Counted from the first letter of the stretch, positions 1 through 8,338 are shown. The stretch is 64,000 nucleotides of DNA from an uncultured Oscillospiraceae bacterium (GCA_900540535.1 UQGM01000005.1:1-64000); one strand, 5' to 3'. Notes: generated by a model not told the origin, from the sequence alone. A program made the numbers and translations.

Positions 1-712
1 ATTTGAGATACAGTTCATACATTCTGTCATCCATGTTATCAACAGTTTCACGCATGTGATTTGTATATCCGTCTGAAGCAATGAAATGTAGCTGCGTAAC
101 AGAAAATTGATTTCTCAATTTATCGATATCTTCTTTACGATATAGTTCAAATACATCCCACGGATTTGAAAAGGTATCAAAAGTTTCCGTATCCAGCATA
201 CACTTTTCGATTATGTTGTAAATTTCTCCTTGAATAAATCCATAAGATAATACACTGGCATCTCCCATACAGTAAGCAACAAATATAATTCCGCCTTTCT
301 TTGTGACTCGGATTGCCTCCGATAAAGCTTTCAGTTTATCCTCCTGATTAAACAGATGATACATGGGGCCGAGAAGCAAGGTTATATCATAAGTATCGTT
401 TTTAAACTCTGACAAATCCACAGCGTTGCCCTGCGTAATTGTGACATTCTCACCCTTTTTCGTATTTCTCCTAAATATTTCAATATTGTGTTCTACAAGT
501 TCTACAGCATCTACACTATAACCTTTTCTTGCCAAAGCATGGCTGTATTTGCCTGTTGCAGCACCGATTTCCAGAACCCTCATACCCGGCTTTAAATATT
601 TTTCTACGTATTTCATAGTTGTGATGTATTCTACCATCCCGTGCTTTGAAAGGAGTCTGCCATCTTCATCATAGTTTTCATAATGCTTTTTTACATACTC
701 TTGCGCATTCAT
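1..712 (-). CDS. Class I SAM-dependent methyltransferase (3' part outside window)
   Basis: I translated the minus strand from the ATG at 712; the frame stays open for 237 codons to the window edge, so the C-terminus is missing. A Rossmann motif I (VLEIGAATGKYS, about residues 46-57) identifies a class I SAM-dependent methyltransferase. The acceptor cannot be told from sequence. A strong GAGGAGG ribosome binding site lies just upstream of the start, directly after an intrinsic terminator. The gene is therefore expressed only when that terminator is bypassed. A short leader ORF and a consensus promoter precede it, the arrangement known from inducible antibiotic-resistance genes such as erm and ABC-F genes. 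A ribosome- or drug-modifying role is inferred from this control region, not from the protein. Confident for family, low for function. Confidence 0.85.
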   Translation of the reverse strand, partial: MNAQEYVKKHYENYDEDGRLLSKHGMVEYITTMKYVEKYLKPGMRVLEIGAATGKYSHALARKGYSVDAVELVEHNIEIFRRNTKKGENVTITQGNAVDLSEFKNDTYDITLLLGPMYHLFNQEDKLKALSEAIRVTKKGGIIFVAYCMGDASVLSYGFIQGEIYNIIEKCMLDTETFDTFSNPWDVFELYRKEDIDKLRNQFSVTQLHFIASDGYTNHMRETVDNMDDRMYELYLK

Positions 713-730
713 TTTAAAACCTCCTCAAAA

Positions 731-770
731 TAAAAAAACAGTGCAGGCTATAAATTATAGCTTGCACTGT
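731..770 (-). terminator. Intrinsic terminator (attenuator) between leader ORF and methyltransferase
   Basis: A near-perfect inverted repeat (arms about 738-753 and 756-770, outer stem ACAGTGCA/TGCACTGT) is followed on the minus strand by seven T residues. It lies between the leader ORF stop (798) and the methyltransferase ribosome binding site (about 720-726). It would end transcription before the methyltransferase unless the fold is disrupted. Confidence 0.85.
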
Positions 771-797
771 GTATATCTTTATCAATATAAATTGGGT

Positions 798-908
798 CTA
801 TTTACACCGATAAGGGTACAACAATGTAAGCCTGCTTTTCTGCCAATACACGACAACTGCAAGCTCCATAGGGAACATATTAAATTTACGTCCGAATTTA
901 TTAAGCAT
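798..908 (-). CDS. 36-residue leader peptide of methyltransferase attenuator
   Basis: An ATG at 908 lies 7 bases after a perfect AGGAGG and opens a 36-codon frame ending in TAG at 798. The peptide begins MLNKFGRK and ends LLYPYRCK; it is basic and rich in aromatic and hydrophobic residues. It lies between a consensus promoter and an intrinsic terminator, ahead of a methyltransferase. Ribosome stalling on such leaders controls read-through in erm, tet and ABC-F resistance genes (known for those families). Two stretches inside this ORF are complementary to the two arms of the downstream terminator, which supports a regulatory coding leader. I cannot name the inducer. Confidence 0.75.
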   Translation of the reverse strand: MLNKFGRKFNMFPMELAVVVYWQKSRLTLLYPYRCK

Positions 909-935
909 TGCTGCACCTCCTCATTATTTTGCCTC

Positions 936-964
936 ATAGTAACATTTAGATAAGCTCATGTCAA
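936..964 (-). promoter_or_regulatory. Sigma-A promoter for leader/methyltransferase
   Basis: On the minus strand there is a perfect -35 TTGACA (959-964), a 17-base spacer and a -10 TACTAT (936-941). Transcription would start near 929, giving a leader of about 20 bases before the leader-peptide start. Confidence 0.85.
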
Positions 965-1043
965 GCATTATGGATAAAACAAAATATAAAATATGCATTT
1001 TTAACATTTATATTGTCATGTTTCTATCTTTTTCACATAAAAA

Positions 1044-1082
1044 GCCTGCGAATAGAGTTAACAATTAACCCTAAACGCAGGC
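1044..1082 (-). terminator. Hairpin, probable terminator downstream of der repeats
   Basis: GCCTGCG (1044-1050) pairs with CGCAGGC (1076-1082), and the loop contains a second small inverted repeat (GTTAA/TTAAC). On the minus strand the hairpin is followed by TTTTATG, so it could end der transcription. It also follows the tandem repeats and may belong to the same element. Confidence 0.5.
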
Positions 1083-1104
1083 GGTTTCATTTATTTTTCA
1101 TTGT

Positions 1105-1431
1105 CGGTTTGTGTGCGGATTAAAAACAGACTTGTCCGTCACAGGCATTTATAGCTGTTCCTTATCGCTACTCGGTGTGCGTCATGGGTGCAGGCTCAGC
1201 CTTCTACGACTTGGACGCAAACTCAGCTTACCCGCAGGCACTTATAGCTGTTCCGTGCCGTCACTTGGTGTGCGACTTGGGTGCAGCGTCACGCTGCCGC
1301 AGGCACTTATAGTTGTTTTTTGCCGTCACTCGGTGTGCGACTTTGCCTGCAAGCTCAGCTTGCCCGCAGGCACTTATAGCTGTTCCTTACCGTCACTTGG
1401 TGTGCGGATTGGGTGCAGCGTCACGCTGCTA
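1105..1431. repeat. Tandem imperfect repeats with internal palindromes abutting der
   Basis: Four imperfect copies start with CAGGCAyTTATAG at 1142, 1235, 1300 and 1367 (spacings 93, 65 and 67), with a partial copy before the first. Each copy ends in a short palindrome around a single C, and the arms differ between copies: GCAGCGTCACGCTGC at 1283-1297 and 1415-1429, GCAAGCTCAGCTTGC around 1349-1363, and AGGCTCAGCCT around 1192-1202. Changes in one arm are matched in the other, which implies selection for a hairpin or for palindromic DNA. The last palindrome runs into the TAG stop of der. A plus-strand open frame across the repeats is a by-product of the repetition, since the unit length is not a multiple of three. 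Confidence 0.8.
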
Positions 1432-2760
1432 GTTTTTGCTTTTGTCTTCTCTTTCTCTTATGACAAAACGCACCGGTGTTCCCTCAAGTCCGAAAACCTC
1501 TCTGATCTGGTTTTCCAGATAACGCTGATAGCTGAAATGGAAAAGCTCCTTGCGGTTTACAAAAGAAACAAACGTTGGCGGTCTTGTGGATGCCTGAGTC
1601 ATGTAGTAAATCTTGAGTCGCTTGCCTTTATCCGTGGGAGGCTGAACTCTTGCAGTAGCTGCCGCAAGAATATCGTTGAGCTTACCTGTTGAAATTCTCA
1701 TTGCGTTCTGGGAATCAACATACTTTATAAGCTCATAAAGACGCTCTATTCTCTGACCTGTCTTTGCAGAAATAAAGATAATCGGTGCATAGCTCATAAA
1801 TGAAAAATCGTTCATAAGCTTTTTGCGGTATTTATCCATGGTGTTGCCGTCCTTTTCAACGGCATCCCACTTATTAACAGCTATAATGCACGCCTTGCCT
1901 AAATCATGGGCAATACCGGCAACCTTTGAATCCTGCTCTGTAAAGCCCTCAACAGCATCAATCATTATGACGCATACCTGCGCTCTTTCAACTGCCATAC
2001 GTGCTCTTATAACACTGTACTTTTCGATAGCATCATCGACTTTGCTCTTTCTTCTAAGTCCCGCTGTATCAATAAATACAAACTTTCCGTGAGAATTTTC
2101 AACATAGGTATCGGTAGCATCTCTTGTTGTACCGGCAATGTTTGAAACTATCGCTCTCTCTTCACCGGAAATGGCATTTACAAGGGAGGATTTGCCTACA
2201 TTGGGCTTTCCGATAATTGCAACGGAAGTGGTATCATCCTCTTCCTCTTCGCTCTTTTCATCGGGCAGGTATTTAAGCACTTCATCAAGAAGATCGCCTG
2301 TTCCGTGGCCGTGAACCGCTGAAACAGCTATGGGATCACCTAAACCGAGATTGTAAAACTCATAGAAATCCATAGGCAGATCACCTATGCCGTCGCATTT
2401 ATTGACGCACAAAACAATAGGCTTTCCGCTTTTCTGAAGCATTGCAGCTACATCGCTGTCGGTAGCCACAACACCGCTTTTTACATCGGTTACAAGGATT
2501 ATGACATCGGCGCTGTCTATTGCAAGCTGTGCCTGACGTCTCATCTGTGAAAGGATTATATCATCCGACTGAGGTTCAATACCGCCTGTATCAACAAGCA
2601 GAAAATGGTGGCCCAGCCACTCGCAGTCGCCGTAAATACGGTCACGGGTAACTCCGGGAGTATCGTCCACAATTGAAAGCCTTGAACCTACAAGCTTATT
2701 GAAAAGGGTCGATTTTCCCACATTGGGTCTTCCTACAACCGCCACAATGGGTCTTGCCAT
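1429..2760 (-). CDS. der: Ribosome biogenesis GTPase Der (EngA)
   Basis: The 443-residue protein has two tandem GTPase domains, as in Der/EngA, which acts in late assembly of the 50S ribosomal subunit. The first has GRPNVGKST at about residues 10-18, DTPG and NKCD. The second has GKPNVGKSS near residue 185, DTAG and NKWD. A C-terminal KH-like domain of about 90 residues follows. Length is normal for the family. Der lies 4 bases after the DUF512 gene and is surely cotranscribed with it. Its TAG stop overlaps the last palindrome of the tandem repeat array, so its 3' untranslated region is the repeat itself. Confidence 0.97.
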   Translation of the reverse strand: MARPIVAVVGRPNVGKSTLFNKLVGSRLSIVDDTPGVTRDRIYGDCEWLGHHFLLVDTGGIEPQSDDIILSQMRRQAQLAIDSADVIILVTDVKSGVVATDSDVAAMLQKSGKPIVLCVNKCDGIGDLPMDFYEFYNLGLGDPIAVSAVHGHGTGDLLDEVLKYLPDEKSEEEEDDTTSVAIIGKPNVGKSSLVNAISGEERAIVSNIAGTTRDATDTYVENSHGKFVFIDTAGLRRKSKVDDAIEKYSVIRARMAVERAQVCVIMIDAVEGFTEQDSKVAGIAHDLGKACIIAVNKWDAVEKDGNTMDKYRKKLMNDFSFMSYAPIIFISAKTGQRIERLYELIKYVDSQNAMRISTGKLNDILAAATARVQPPTDKGKRLKIYYMTQASTRPPTFVSFVNRKELFHFSYQRYLENQIREVFGLEGTPVRFVIREREDKSKN

Positions 2761-2764
2761 TTTT

Positions 2765-4075
2765 TCACTCTCCTATCATTGCCGAAAGCAGTGCATATCC
2801 GTCGTTATCCACAGGTGTAACCTTTACTTTCAGCCTTTCTTCCAAATCTTTCGGAGACAAATCATCAAGGAAAATGTCTCCCTCATTTCTGAGCATAACT
2901 GAGGGTATAAGCAGCTCTTCGCCTAAATCCTTACCGTTAAGCTGATCTATAAGATCCGTTCCCGTAAGAAGTCCGGCAACGTTTATAGTCTCTCCGAAAA
3001 ATTTATTTTTTATGGGTGTAACTTCTATATGCAGATTTTTAAACTTCTCCTGAGCCTTCTGAGCTAAGGAATTTATAAGATGATAAGCGGAAGTTCCTGT
3101 AGCCATGGAAATTTTTCTCTCCTTAGCATCGGGGTGTCCTTGAGTTTCGGAAAGAGCCCTTGCAAAGGAGTCACGAAGATTCGCCCAGAGTCCCACACCG
3201 TTTTCAAGCTGTGCAAACTCCTCGTAATATTCTTCGTCGGGAATGGGTCTGCCTGCTTTAAGATAAAATTCATCTGCCGCAAAAGCCAGACGTGTGCCGT
3301 GCTCCTTTTTAAACTCGTTTCCAAACTGCTCTATAATATCAACGGTTTCGGCTGCCTGTTCCTTTGTATAAGGCTCAATATGACAAAGTCCCTCACGGAA
3401 TTTTGTAATACCCACCGGAACCGCCGCAATACTCTGAACACTTGGATAAAGAGCCGCAAGCTCCTTTAAGCTGTATTTAAGCTCTTCACCGTCATTGACT
3501 CCGGGACAGAGCACAAGCTGTGTATTGATCGAAATTCCCGCATCGGCAAGCCTCTTTACTATTTTCAAAGCCTCACCTGCATTGGGATTCGCCATCATCT
3601 TCACTCTCAGTTCCGGATTCATCGTATGAACGGATATATTAACGGGGCTTATGTGCATTTCCATAATGCGCTGCACCTCACGTTCCGTAAGGTTCGTAAG
3701 GGTAATATAGTTGCCGAAAAGGAATGAAAGTCTCGCATCGTCATCCTTGAAATAAAGGCTTTCCCTGAGACCTTTCGGAAGCTGATCGATAAAACAGAAC
3801 ATACATTTATTTTTACAGCTTCTCTTTTTATCCATAAGATAGGTTTCAAAAATAAGCCCTAAATCCTCGCCCTGCTCTTTTTCTACCCTGACTATCTGAA
3901 ATGCTCCGCTTTCACGCTTAGTAACTACTTTAAGCTCACTGTCATCGGCATAAAAGCTGTAATCGAGAACATCGGCTATGTCATGTCCGTTTATGGAAAC
4001 AAGTGTATCCCCCGGTTTTATTCTTTTTTTATCCGCAGGAGATCCTTTTGCAACATCGCTGATTATTACCGGCAC
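2765..4075 (-). CDS. DUF512 radical SAM protein with N-terminal PDZ domain
   Basis: An N-terminal PDZ-like segment (SPADKKRIKPGDTLVSINGH) is followed by a CX3CX2C cluster (CKNKCMFC), the 4Fe-4S site of a radical SAM enzyme, and a long C-terminal DUF512 region. The open frame extends to 4114, but the first convincing start is GTG at 4075, 10 bases after GGAGG, which begins directly at the PDZ domain and gives 436 residues. Members of this family usually sit beside der in Clostridia. The reaction is not known to me. It forms an operon with der. Confidence 0.85.
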   Translation of the reverse strand: MPVIISDVAKGSPADKKRIKPGDTLVSINGHDIADVLDYSFYADDSELKVVTKRESGAFQIVRVEKEQGEDLGLIFETYLMDKKRSCKNKCMFCFIDQLPKGLRESLYFKDDDARLSFLFGNYITLTNLTEREVQRIMEMHISPVNISVHTMNPELRVKMMANPNAGEALKIVKRLADAGISINTQLVLCPGVNDGEELKYSLKELAALYPSVQSIAAVPVGITKFREGLCHIEPYTKEQAAETVDIIEQFGNEFKKEHGTRLAFAADEFYLKAGRPIPDEEYYEEFAQLENGVGLWANLRDSFARALSETQGHPDAKERKISMATGTSAYHLINSLAQKAQEKFKNLHIEVTPIKNKFFGETINVAGLLTGTDLIDQLNGKDLGEELLIPSVMLRNEGDIFLDDLSPKDLEERLKVKVTPVDNDGYALLSAMIGE

Positions 4076-4112
4076 GTAAAATGCACCTCCCCTGTTTTTG
4101 TACATAATAAGC

Positions 4113-4149
4113 AAAAAAGGCAGAGAAGACTACTTCCCTACCTTTGCCT
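4113..4149 (-). terminator. Terminator after rpmF
   Basis: On the minus strand AAGGCAAAGG...GAAG pairs imperfectly with CTTCTCTGCCTT and is followed by six T residues. It separates the yceD-rpmF unit from the DUF512-der unit. Confidence 0.6.
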
Positions 4150-4162
4150 GTGTGTAAAGGAC

Positions 4163-4345
4163 TTATGCTTCCTTGCTTATAACTGTCTTGCCGTTGTAGG
4201 AACCGCAGTTGCCACAAACTCTGTGAGGTCTTTTGTACTCACCGCAATTGGGACACTTTACAAGGGTGGGAGCCTCCAACTTCCAAACGTTGGAACGTCT
4301 CTTATCGCGTCTTGCCTTTGAAACTCTTCTCTTTGGTACCGCCAT
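4163..4345 (-). CDS. rpmF: 50S ribosomal protein L32
   Basis: The 60-residue basic protein starts [18 protein letters not shown] and carries the zinc-ribbon form of L32: [18 protein letters not shown] supplies two CX2C pairs. An AGGAGG site precedes the ATG. It follows yceD, the pairing found in most bacteria. Full length and unambiguous. Confidence 0.98.
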   Translation of the reverse strand: MAVPKRRVSKARRDKRRSNVWKLEAPTLVKCPNCGEYKRPHRVCGNCGSYNGKTVISKEA

Positions 4346-4388
4346 GTCAGCACCTCCTTAGATTAGTGAAAATAAACTGAAAACTAAA

Positions 4389-4883
4389 TTATTTATCCAA
4401 AAGCTGCTTAAGCACTTCCAAACGGGGATCCGTCGGCTTTTCGCAGCTACAGGAGCCTTCATTAAGATTTTTGCCGCAGACTGCACAAAGTCCCTTGCAG
4501 TCCTCTTTGCACAGCAGCTTTGACGGGAATGACAAAATAACTTCGCTGCGCATGAGCTCTTCAAAATCGAGCTGCATATTTTCGGCAAGAATAAATTCGT
4601 CGTTATCGGAGTCGTTAAGCTCGTAAACGACAAGGGAGGAAAGAGTAACTGAATAATCCCTCTTAACATCCACTGCACATCTGTCACAGGGAGCACAGTA
4701 GGTATAATCGGCTTTTGCATTAAGTGTAACAACACCGGTTCTGTTGCGGATTTCACCTGTCACTTTAACCGGAGCAGTTACCGGATGAACACCGGATACC
4801 TCTACATCGGAAAAATCGTACTCAAAATTAAGGGGAAGAACCTCACCCTCATTTCGGAATATGTTCTCAAGATTAATAAGCAT
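4389..4883 (-). CDS. yceD: YceD/DUF177 family protein
   Basis: The 164-residue acidic protein has the C-terminal cysteine-rich segment (CKEDCKGLCAVCGKNLNEGSCSC) typical of DUF177/YceD, which might bind zinc. YceD is encoded next to rpmF across bacteria and has been linked to 23S rRNA accumulation. A consensus promoter lies just upstream (4913-4941), so yceD-rpmF is a two-gene unit. Confidence 0.92.
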   Translation of the reverse strand: MLINLENIFRNEGEVLPLNFEYDFSDVEVSGVHPVTAPVKVTGEIRNRTGVVTLNAKADYTYCAPCDRCAVDVKRDYSVTLSSLVVYELNDSDNDEFILAENMQLDFEELMRSEVILSFPSKLLCKEDCKGLCAVCGKNLNEGSCSCEKPTDPRLEVLKQLLDK

Positions 4884-4912
4884 AGCTACACCCCTGATAT
4901 TGTGCGGAAATT

Positions 4913-4941
4913 ATTATACATTTTCCGCACCGCTTTGTCAA
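4913..4941 (-). promoter_or_regulatory. Promoter for yceD-rpmF
   Basis: Minus strand: TTGACA (4936-4941), 17-base spacer, TATAAT (4913-4918). Both hexamers match the sigma-A consensus perfectly, as expected for a ribosomal protein operon. Confidence 0.9.
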
Positions 4942-4975
4942 CACATAGTGACATATTTTTTTAAACAGCACAACA

Positions 4976-5006
4976 TTTTGACCGGAGAGAAACCCTCCGG
5001 TCAAAA
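4976..5006 (-). terminator. Hairpin after the P-loop gene
   Basis: A perfect 12-base inverted repeat (TTTTGACCGGAG at 4976-4987 with its complement at 4995-5006) and a 7-base loop lies 24 bases past the stop of the gene ending at 5030. The flanking T run is part of the stem, so it is likely but not certain to act as a terminator. Confidence 0.6.
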
Positions 5007-5029
5007 CATACTGTTCATTTCAGCGGTTT

Positions 5030-5446
5030 TCAGATTTTCTGGCAGTACTCGTAAATTCTTTCGGGAAGAACTGACTCGTCTGCGGAAATTGTAAATGTGA
5101 ACTTTGCGTCCGTAAGCTGTGAAAGATTGTCAACCTTCTTGAGGAAGTCGGCAAGCTCTTCATAATCTCTTGAGCCGATTCTGAGTGTAGCGTCTACAAG
5201 AATATCTGTAATGTCATGGTCGCCTGCACAGATTCCGCTGAGGAAACCGTAAAATGCGTCATAACCGTGAACATCAAAGTAATCAGCTGCAACAAGCCTT
5301 GCACGGGAGTTAACGTCATAAGTGAGCTTTGTTTCCTTCTCAACGCACACAACGTGTCCGTTTGACTTTTCAACAGCTGCGTTAACCTCTGCGATTAAAT
5401 GCTTTGTTTTTCCTGAACCTTTGCATCCGATAATAAGAGAAATCAT
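5030..5446 (-). CDS. Small P-loop ATPase-like protein
   Basis: The 138-residue protein starts MISLIIGCKGSGKT, a Walker A motif right at the N-terminus, so it should bind a nucleotide. I chose the ATG at 5446 because AGGAGGAG lies 6 bases upstream; the frame continues further but without a ribosome binding site. The rest (LVDATLRIGSRDYEELADFLKKVDNL) looks like a compact RecA-type fold with a possible Walker B-like strand. I do not recognise a functional family. It stands between pgi and the yceD unit and may be cotranscribed with pgi, whose stop is 51 bases away. Confidence 0.75.
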   Translation of the reverse strand: MISLIIGCKGSGKTKHLIAEVNAAVEKSNGHVVCVEKETKLTYDVNSRARLVAADYFDVHGYDAFYGFLSGICAGDHDITDILVDATLRIGSRDYEELADFLKKVDNLSQLTDAKFTFTISADESVLPERIYEYCQKI

Positions 5447-5497
5447 TACTATCTCCTCCTGTATATTTAATATCCGCATAAAGCGGTTTCATCCGTT

Positions 5498-6841
5498 TTA
5501 GTTTTCGCCGAGTCTCTTTTCAAGAGCTTCTTTCTCGCTCTCATAGCCGGGCTTGCCGAGAAGAGCAAACATATTCTTCTTGTAGCTTTCAACGCCGGGC
5601 TGGTTAAAGGGATTTACTCCGAGAACATAGCCGGAAACAGCGCATGCCTTTTCAAAGAAGTAAATGAGATATCCGAGCTCATACTCGTTCATTTCGGGAA
5701 CTGAAAGAACAAGGTTCGGAACTCCACCGTCGTTGTGAGCAAGGATTGTGCCCTGGAATGCCTTCTTATTGACGTAATCCATTGTCTTGCCGGCAAGGAA
5801 ATTAAGTCCGTCAACATTTTCGGGATCTGTGCCGAGAGTGATTTCATACTTGGGCTTCTCAAAGCTTACAACTGTCTCGAAGAGAAGTCTCTCACCCTCC
5901 TGAATATACTGACCGAGAGAATGAAGGTCTGTTGAGAAAACTGCTGAAACCGGGAAAAGTCCCTTTCCGTCTTTACCTTCGCTCTCGCCGAAGAGCTGCT
6001 TGAACCACTCGTTCATCATTGTGAATGAAGGCTCATAGCTTACAAGCATTTCAGCGCTCTTGCCCTTGCGGTAAAGGATGTTTCTGATTGCTGCGTACTT
6101 ATAGCAGTCGTTTTCGTTAAGATCATCGCTTGTAAGAGCATCCTGAGCTGCCTTTGCGCCGCTCATAAGTGCATCGATATCAGCGCCGCTTACTGCGATA
6201 GGAAGAAGTCCTACTGCTGTAAGAACTGAATAACGTCCTCCGACATCATCGGGAACAACAAAGGTTTCATATCCCTCACGATCGGAAAGTGATTTAAGTG
6301 TACCCTTTTCTTTATCGGTTGTGACATAAATTCTTCCTGCTGCGCCCTCTTTGCCGTACTTCTTTTCGAGAATCTCACGGAAAACTCTGAATGCTACCGC
6401 AGGCTCTGTTGTTGTACCGGATTTTGAAATAACGTTGATTGAAAAATCACGTCCCTCACAGATATCAACAAGCTCTTTAAGAGCAGTTGAGCTGATGCTG
6501 TTGCCGGAAAAATAGATATCCGGAGTATCTTTCTTCATTACGTTATAGTTGGGTGATTTGATAAACTCAATAGCTGCTCTTGCTCCGAGATAAGAACCGC
6601 CGATGCCTATAACAATAAGAACCTCTGAGTCGGACTTAATTTTAGCTGCCGCCTTTTTGATTCTTGCGAACTCCTCTTTATCATAATCAGTGGGAAGAGT
6701 AAGCCAGCCGAGGAAATCGTTTCCCTCTCCTGTTTTGCTCTCGAGAACCTGTGCTGCCTTTTTTACCTCAGGTGTAATTGCTTCAATGTCGGCAGGTGTT
6801 ACAAGCTCGCCCACATATCTGTCGATAAGTTTTACGCTCAT
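5498..6841 (-). CDS. pgi: Glucose-6-phosphate isomerase
   Basis: The 447-residue protein interconverts glucose 6-phosphate and fructose 6-phosphate in glycolysis. It has the SIS-type sugar phosphate region ([13 protein letters not shown], about residues 78-90), SKSGTTTEP for phosphate binding, [10 protein letters not shown], and a C-terminal [14 protein letters not shown]. The shorter length is that of the Firmicutes form. A promoter with good hexamers lies at 6920-6948. Unambiguous. Confidence 0.97.
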   Translation of the reverse strand: MSVKLIDRYVGELVTPADIEAITPEVKKAAQVLESKTGEGNDFLGWLTLPTDYDKEEFARIKKAAAKIKSDSEVLIVIGIGGSYLGARAAIEFIKSPNYNVMKKDTPDIYFSGNSISSTALKELVDICEGRDFSINVISKSGTTTEPAVAFRVFREILEKKYGKEGAAGRIYVTTDKEKGTLKSLSDREGYETFVVPDDVGGRYSVLTAVGLLPIAVSGADIDALMSGAKAAQDALTSDDLNENDCYKYAAIRNILYRKGKSAEMLVSYEPSFTMMNEWFKQLFGESEGKDGKGLFPVSAVFSTDLHSLGQYIQEGERLLFETVVSFEKPKYEITLGTDPENVDGLNFLAGKTMDYVNKKAFQGTILAHNDGGVPNLVLSVPEMNEYELGYLIYFFEKACAVSGYVLGVNPFNQPGVESYKKNMFALLGKPGYESEKEALEKRLGEN

Positions 6842-6919
6842 GATTGTATTCCTCCATTTTCAAACCCCGTTTGTGCAAAATATCAGTTTTAAACGTCTTT
6901 TGCCCATTCGGTTGTATAT

Positions 6920-6948
6920 ATCTTACCTTAAAAACTGATTTTTTTCAA
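6920..6948 (-). promoter_or_regulatory. Promoter for pgi
   Basis: Minus strand: TTGAAA (6943-6948), 17-base spacer, TAAGAT (6920-6925), with AT-rich sequence upstream. About 80 bases ahead of the pgi start. Confidence 0.7.
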
Positions 6949-7003
6949 TACAATATCACTATATTTAAAAATAATTTTCAGTATGTTCTTATTTTGTACA
7001 ACG

Positions 7004-8209
7004 TCATGCCGCTCCTCTTAAAAGCATGGTAAGGGCATCGAGAAATCCGATTTTCTTTATTGCCTCTCCTGCCGTGAGATTGTATTCCCCTATTTTCTCA
7101 TCGCCTAAAGTAAATGTAACCGTTCCTATTACCTGACCCTTTTCCACAGGCGCTTCAACATCGACGGGAATATTTATCTCCTGCTTTACATCGCCCACAG
7201 CTCCCTTTTTGATTATTGTACCCGAAGTTTCAGGAATTTCAGGGGTGATGGAAGATTTTATTCCGTGCAGAACGTTTACGTCCGTTATGAGATCTTTACT
7301 GATTTCAGGCTTATAGCTCACCCAGTTGGAAAATCCCCAGTTGAGCATGGCTTTTGCTCCGTTAAAGCGGTCATCGCTGCTTTCACAGCCCAAAACAACA
7401 GCTATAAGATGCAGTGAATCCCTTTGAGCAGAAGCTGCAAGACAATGTCCCGCTTTTTGAGTTGTACCTGTTTTAAGTCCTGTGGTTCCCTTATAAAACC
7501 GCACAAGCTTATTTGTGTTTACAAGCTCTGTTTTGCCATCACGAAGAGAATCCATCCATACTGTCGTATAATTCTGTATAACGTCATGCTTTAAAAGTTC
7601 CCGCCCCATAATGGCTATATCATAGGCGCTGGTATAATGATTAGTTGTTGTATCGTCAAGTCCCGTACAGTTTTCAAAATTGGTGTTCTTCATTCCCAGA
7701 GCCTTTGCCCTTTCGTTCATCATAGTGACAAAGCCCTCTTCACTGCCTGCAATCCGCTCTGCAAGGACTGCACAGGCATCGTTTGCACTGGCAATGGCCG
7801 CTGCTTTCAAAAGCTCGTCAACAGTCATGGACTCACCCTCTTTGAGCCATATCTGTGAGCCTCCCTTTGATACTGCATCCTTCGAGGCGGTGAGCTTCTC
7901 TGTAAGGGACAGCTCTCCAGAATTTATCGCCTCGCACACAAGTAAAAGTGTCATTATCTTAGTGACCGATGCAGGGGGAAGCCTTTCGTTTTCGTTTTTA
8001 GCCATCAGCACTTTTCCCGTTGTGACATCCATTAAAACAGCCGCCTTTGCCTTTACCTCAACGGGCATTGTCTGAGCTGTTTCGGTCTGCGTCGTTTTGG
8101 CCTCTGCTTTATTTTCTTCTGCGGCTGAAACAGAGCCGGTAAAACTGATACAGCTGAGCATAACCGTTCCTGCTGCAAGCATTGCGGTAATTCTTCTTAT
8201 CTTTTTCAT
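7004..8209 (-). CDS. D-alanyl-D-alanine carboxypeptidase (penicillin-binding protein 5 family)
   Basis: A serine-type D,D-carboxypeptidase that trims pentapeptide stems in peptidoglycan. The start at 8209 (MKKIRRITAM...) follows GGAGGTG and gives a signal peptide ending near VSAAEE; an upstream in-frame ATG has no site. The three active-site motifs are present: SVTK, SAND and KTG (LKTGTTQKAGH). A C-terminal beta-rich domain and an amphipathic tail (IGFLDALTMLLRGAA) would hold it to the membrane, as in DacA/DacF. About 401 residues, normal for the family. Whether it is the vegetative or the sporulation enzyme cannot be told. Confidence 0.93.
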   Translation of the reverse strand: MKKIRRITAMLAAGTVMLSCISFTGSVSAAEENKAEAKTTQTETAQTMPVEVKAKAAVLMDVTTGKVLMAKNENERLPPASVTKIMTLLLVCEAINSGELSLTEKLTASKDAVSKGGSQIWLKEGESMTVDELLKAAAIASANDACAVLAERIAGSEEGFVTMMNERAKALGMKNTNFENCTGLDDTTTNHYTSAYDIAIMGRELLKHDVIQNYTTVWMDSLRDGKTELVNTNKLVRFYKGTTGLKTGTTQKAGHCLAASAQRDSLHLIAVVLGCESSDDRFNGAKAMLNWGFSNWVSYKPEISKDLITDVNVLHGIKSSITPEIPETSGTIIKKGAVGDVKQEINIPVDVEAPVEKGQVIGTVTFTLGDEKIGEYNLTAGEAIKKIGFLDALTMLLRGAA

Positions 8210-8278
8210 TTCAAGCACCTCCGATTTACTAAAATCTATGCCGAAAAATTTCAAAATACCACATACAGAGGCTGGTTA

Positions 8279-8307
8279 TTGATTTTTTAACCCCTTTGGA
8301 ATATAAT
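8279..8307 (+). promoter_or_regulatory. Promoter for mtaB
   Basis: Plus strand: TTGATT (8279-8284), 17-base spacer, TATAAT (8302-8307), 31 bases before the mtaB start in the divergent region. Confidence 0.75.
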
Positions 8308-8338
8308 TTCACCATAAACACAAGAACGGAGAAAACAG

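Noticed and set aside
741..953. Plus-strand 70-codon frame over the methyltransferase leader
   Set aside because: It is antisense to the promoter, leader ORF and terminator, all of which are well supported on the minus strand. It has no ribosome binding site.
1142..1431. CRISPR-like array
   Set aside because: Units are imperfect, adjacent, and vary in length, with no unique spacers and no cas genes; each has an internal palindrome of changing sequence.
1111..1692. Plus-strand open frame of 193 codons with a repeated protein motif
   Set aside because: Its first half is the tandem DNA repeat and its second half is antisense to der. It has no ribosome binding site, and the repeat unit is not a multiple of three, so the protein repeats do not stay in register.
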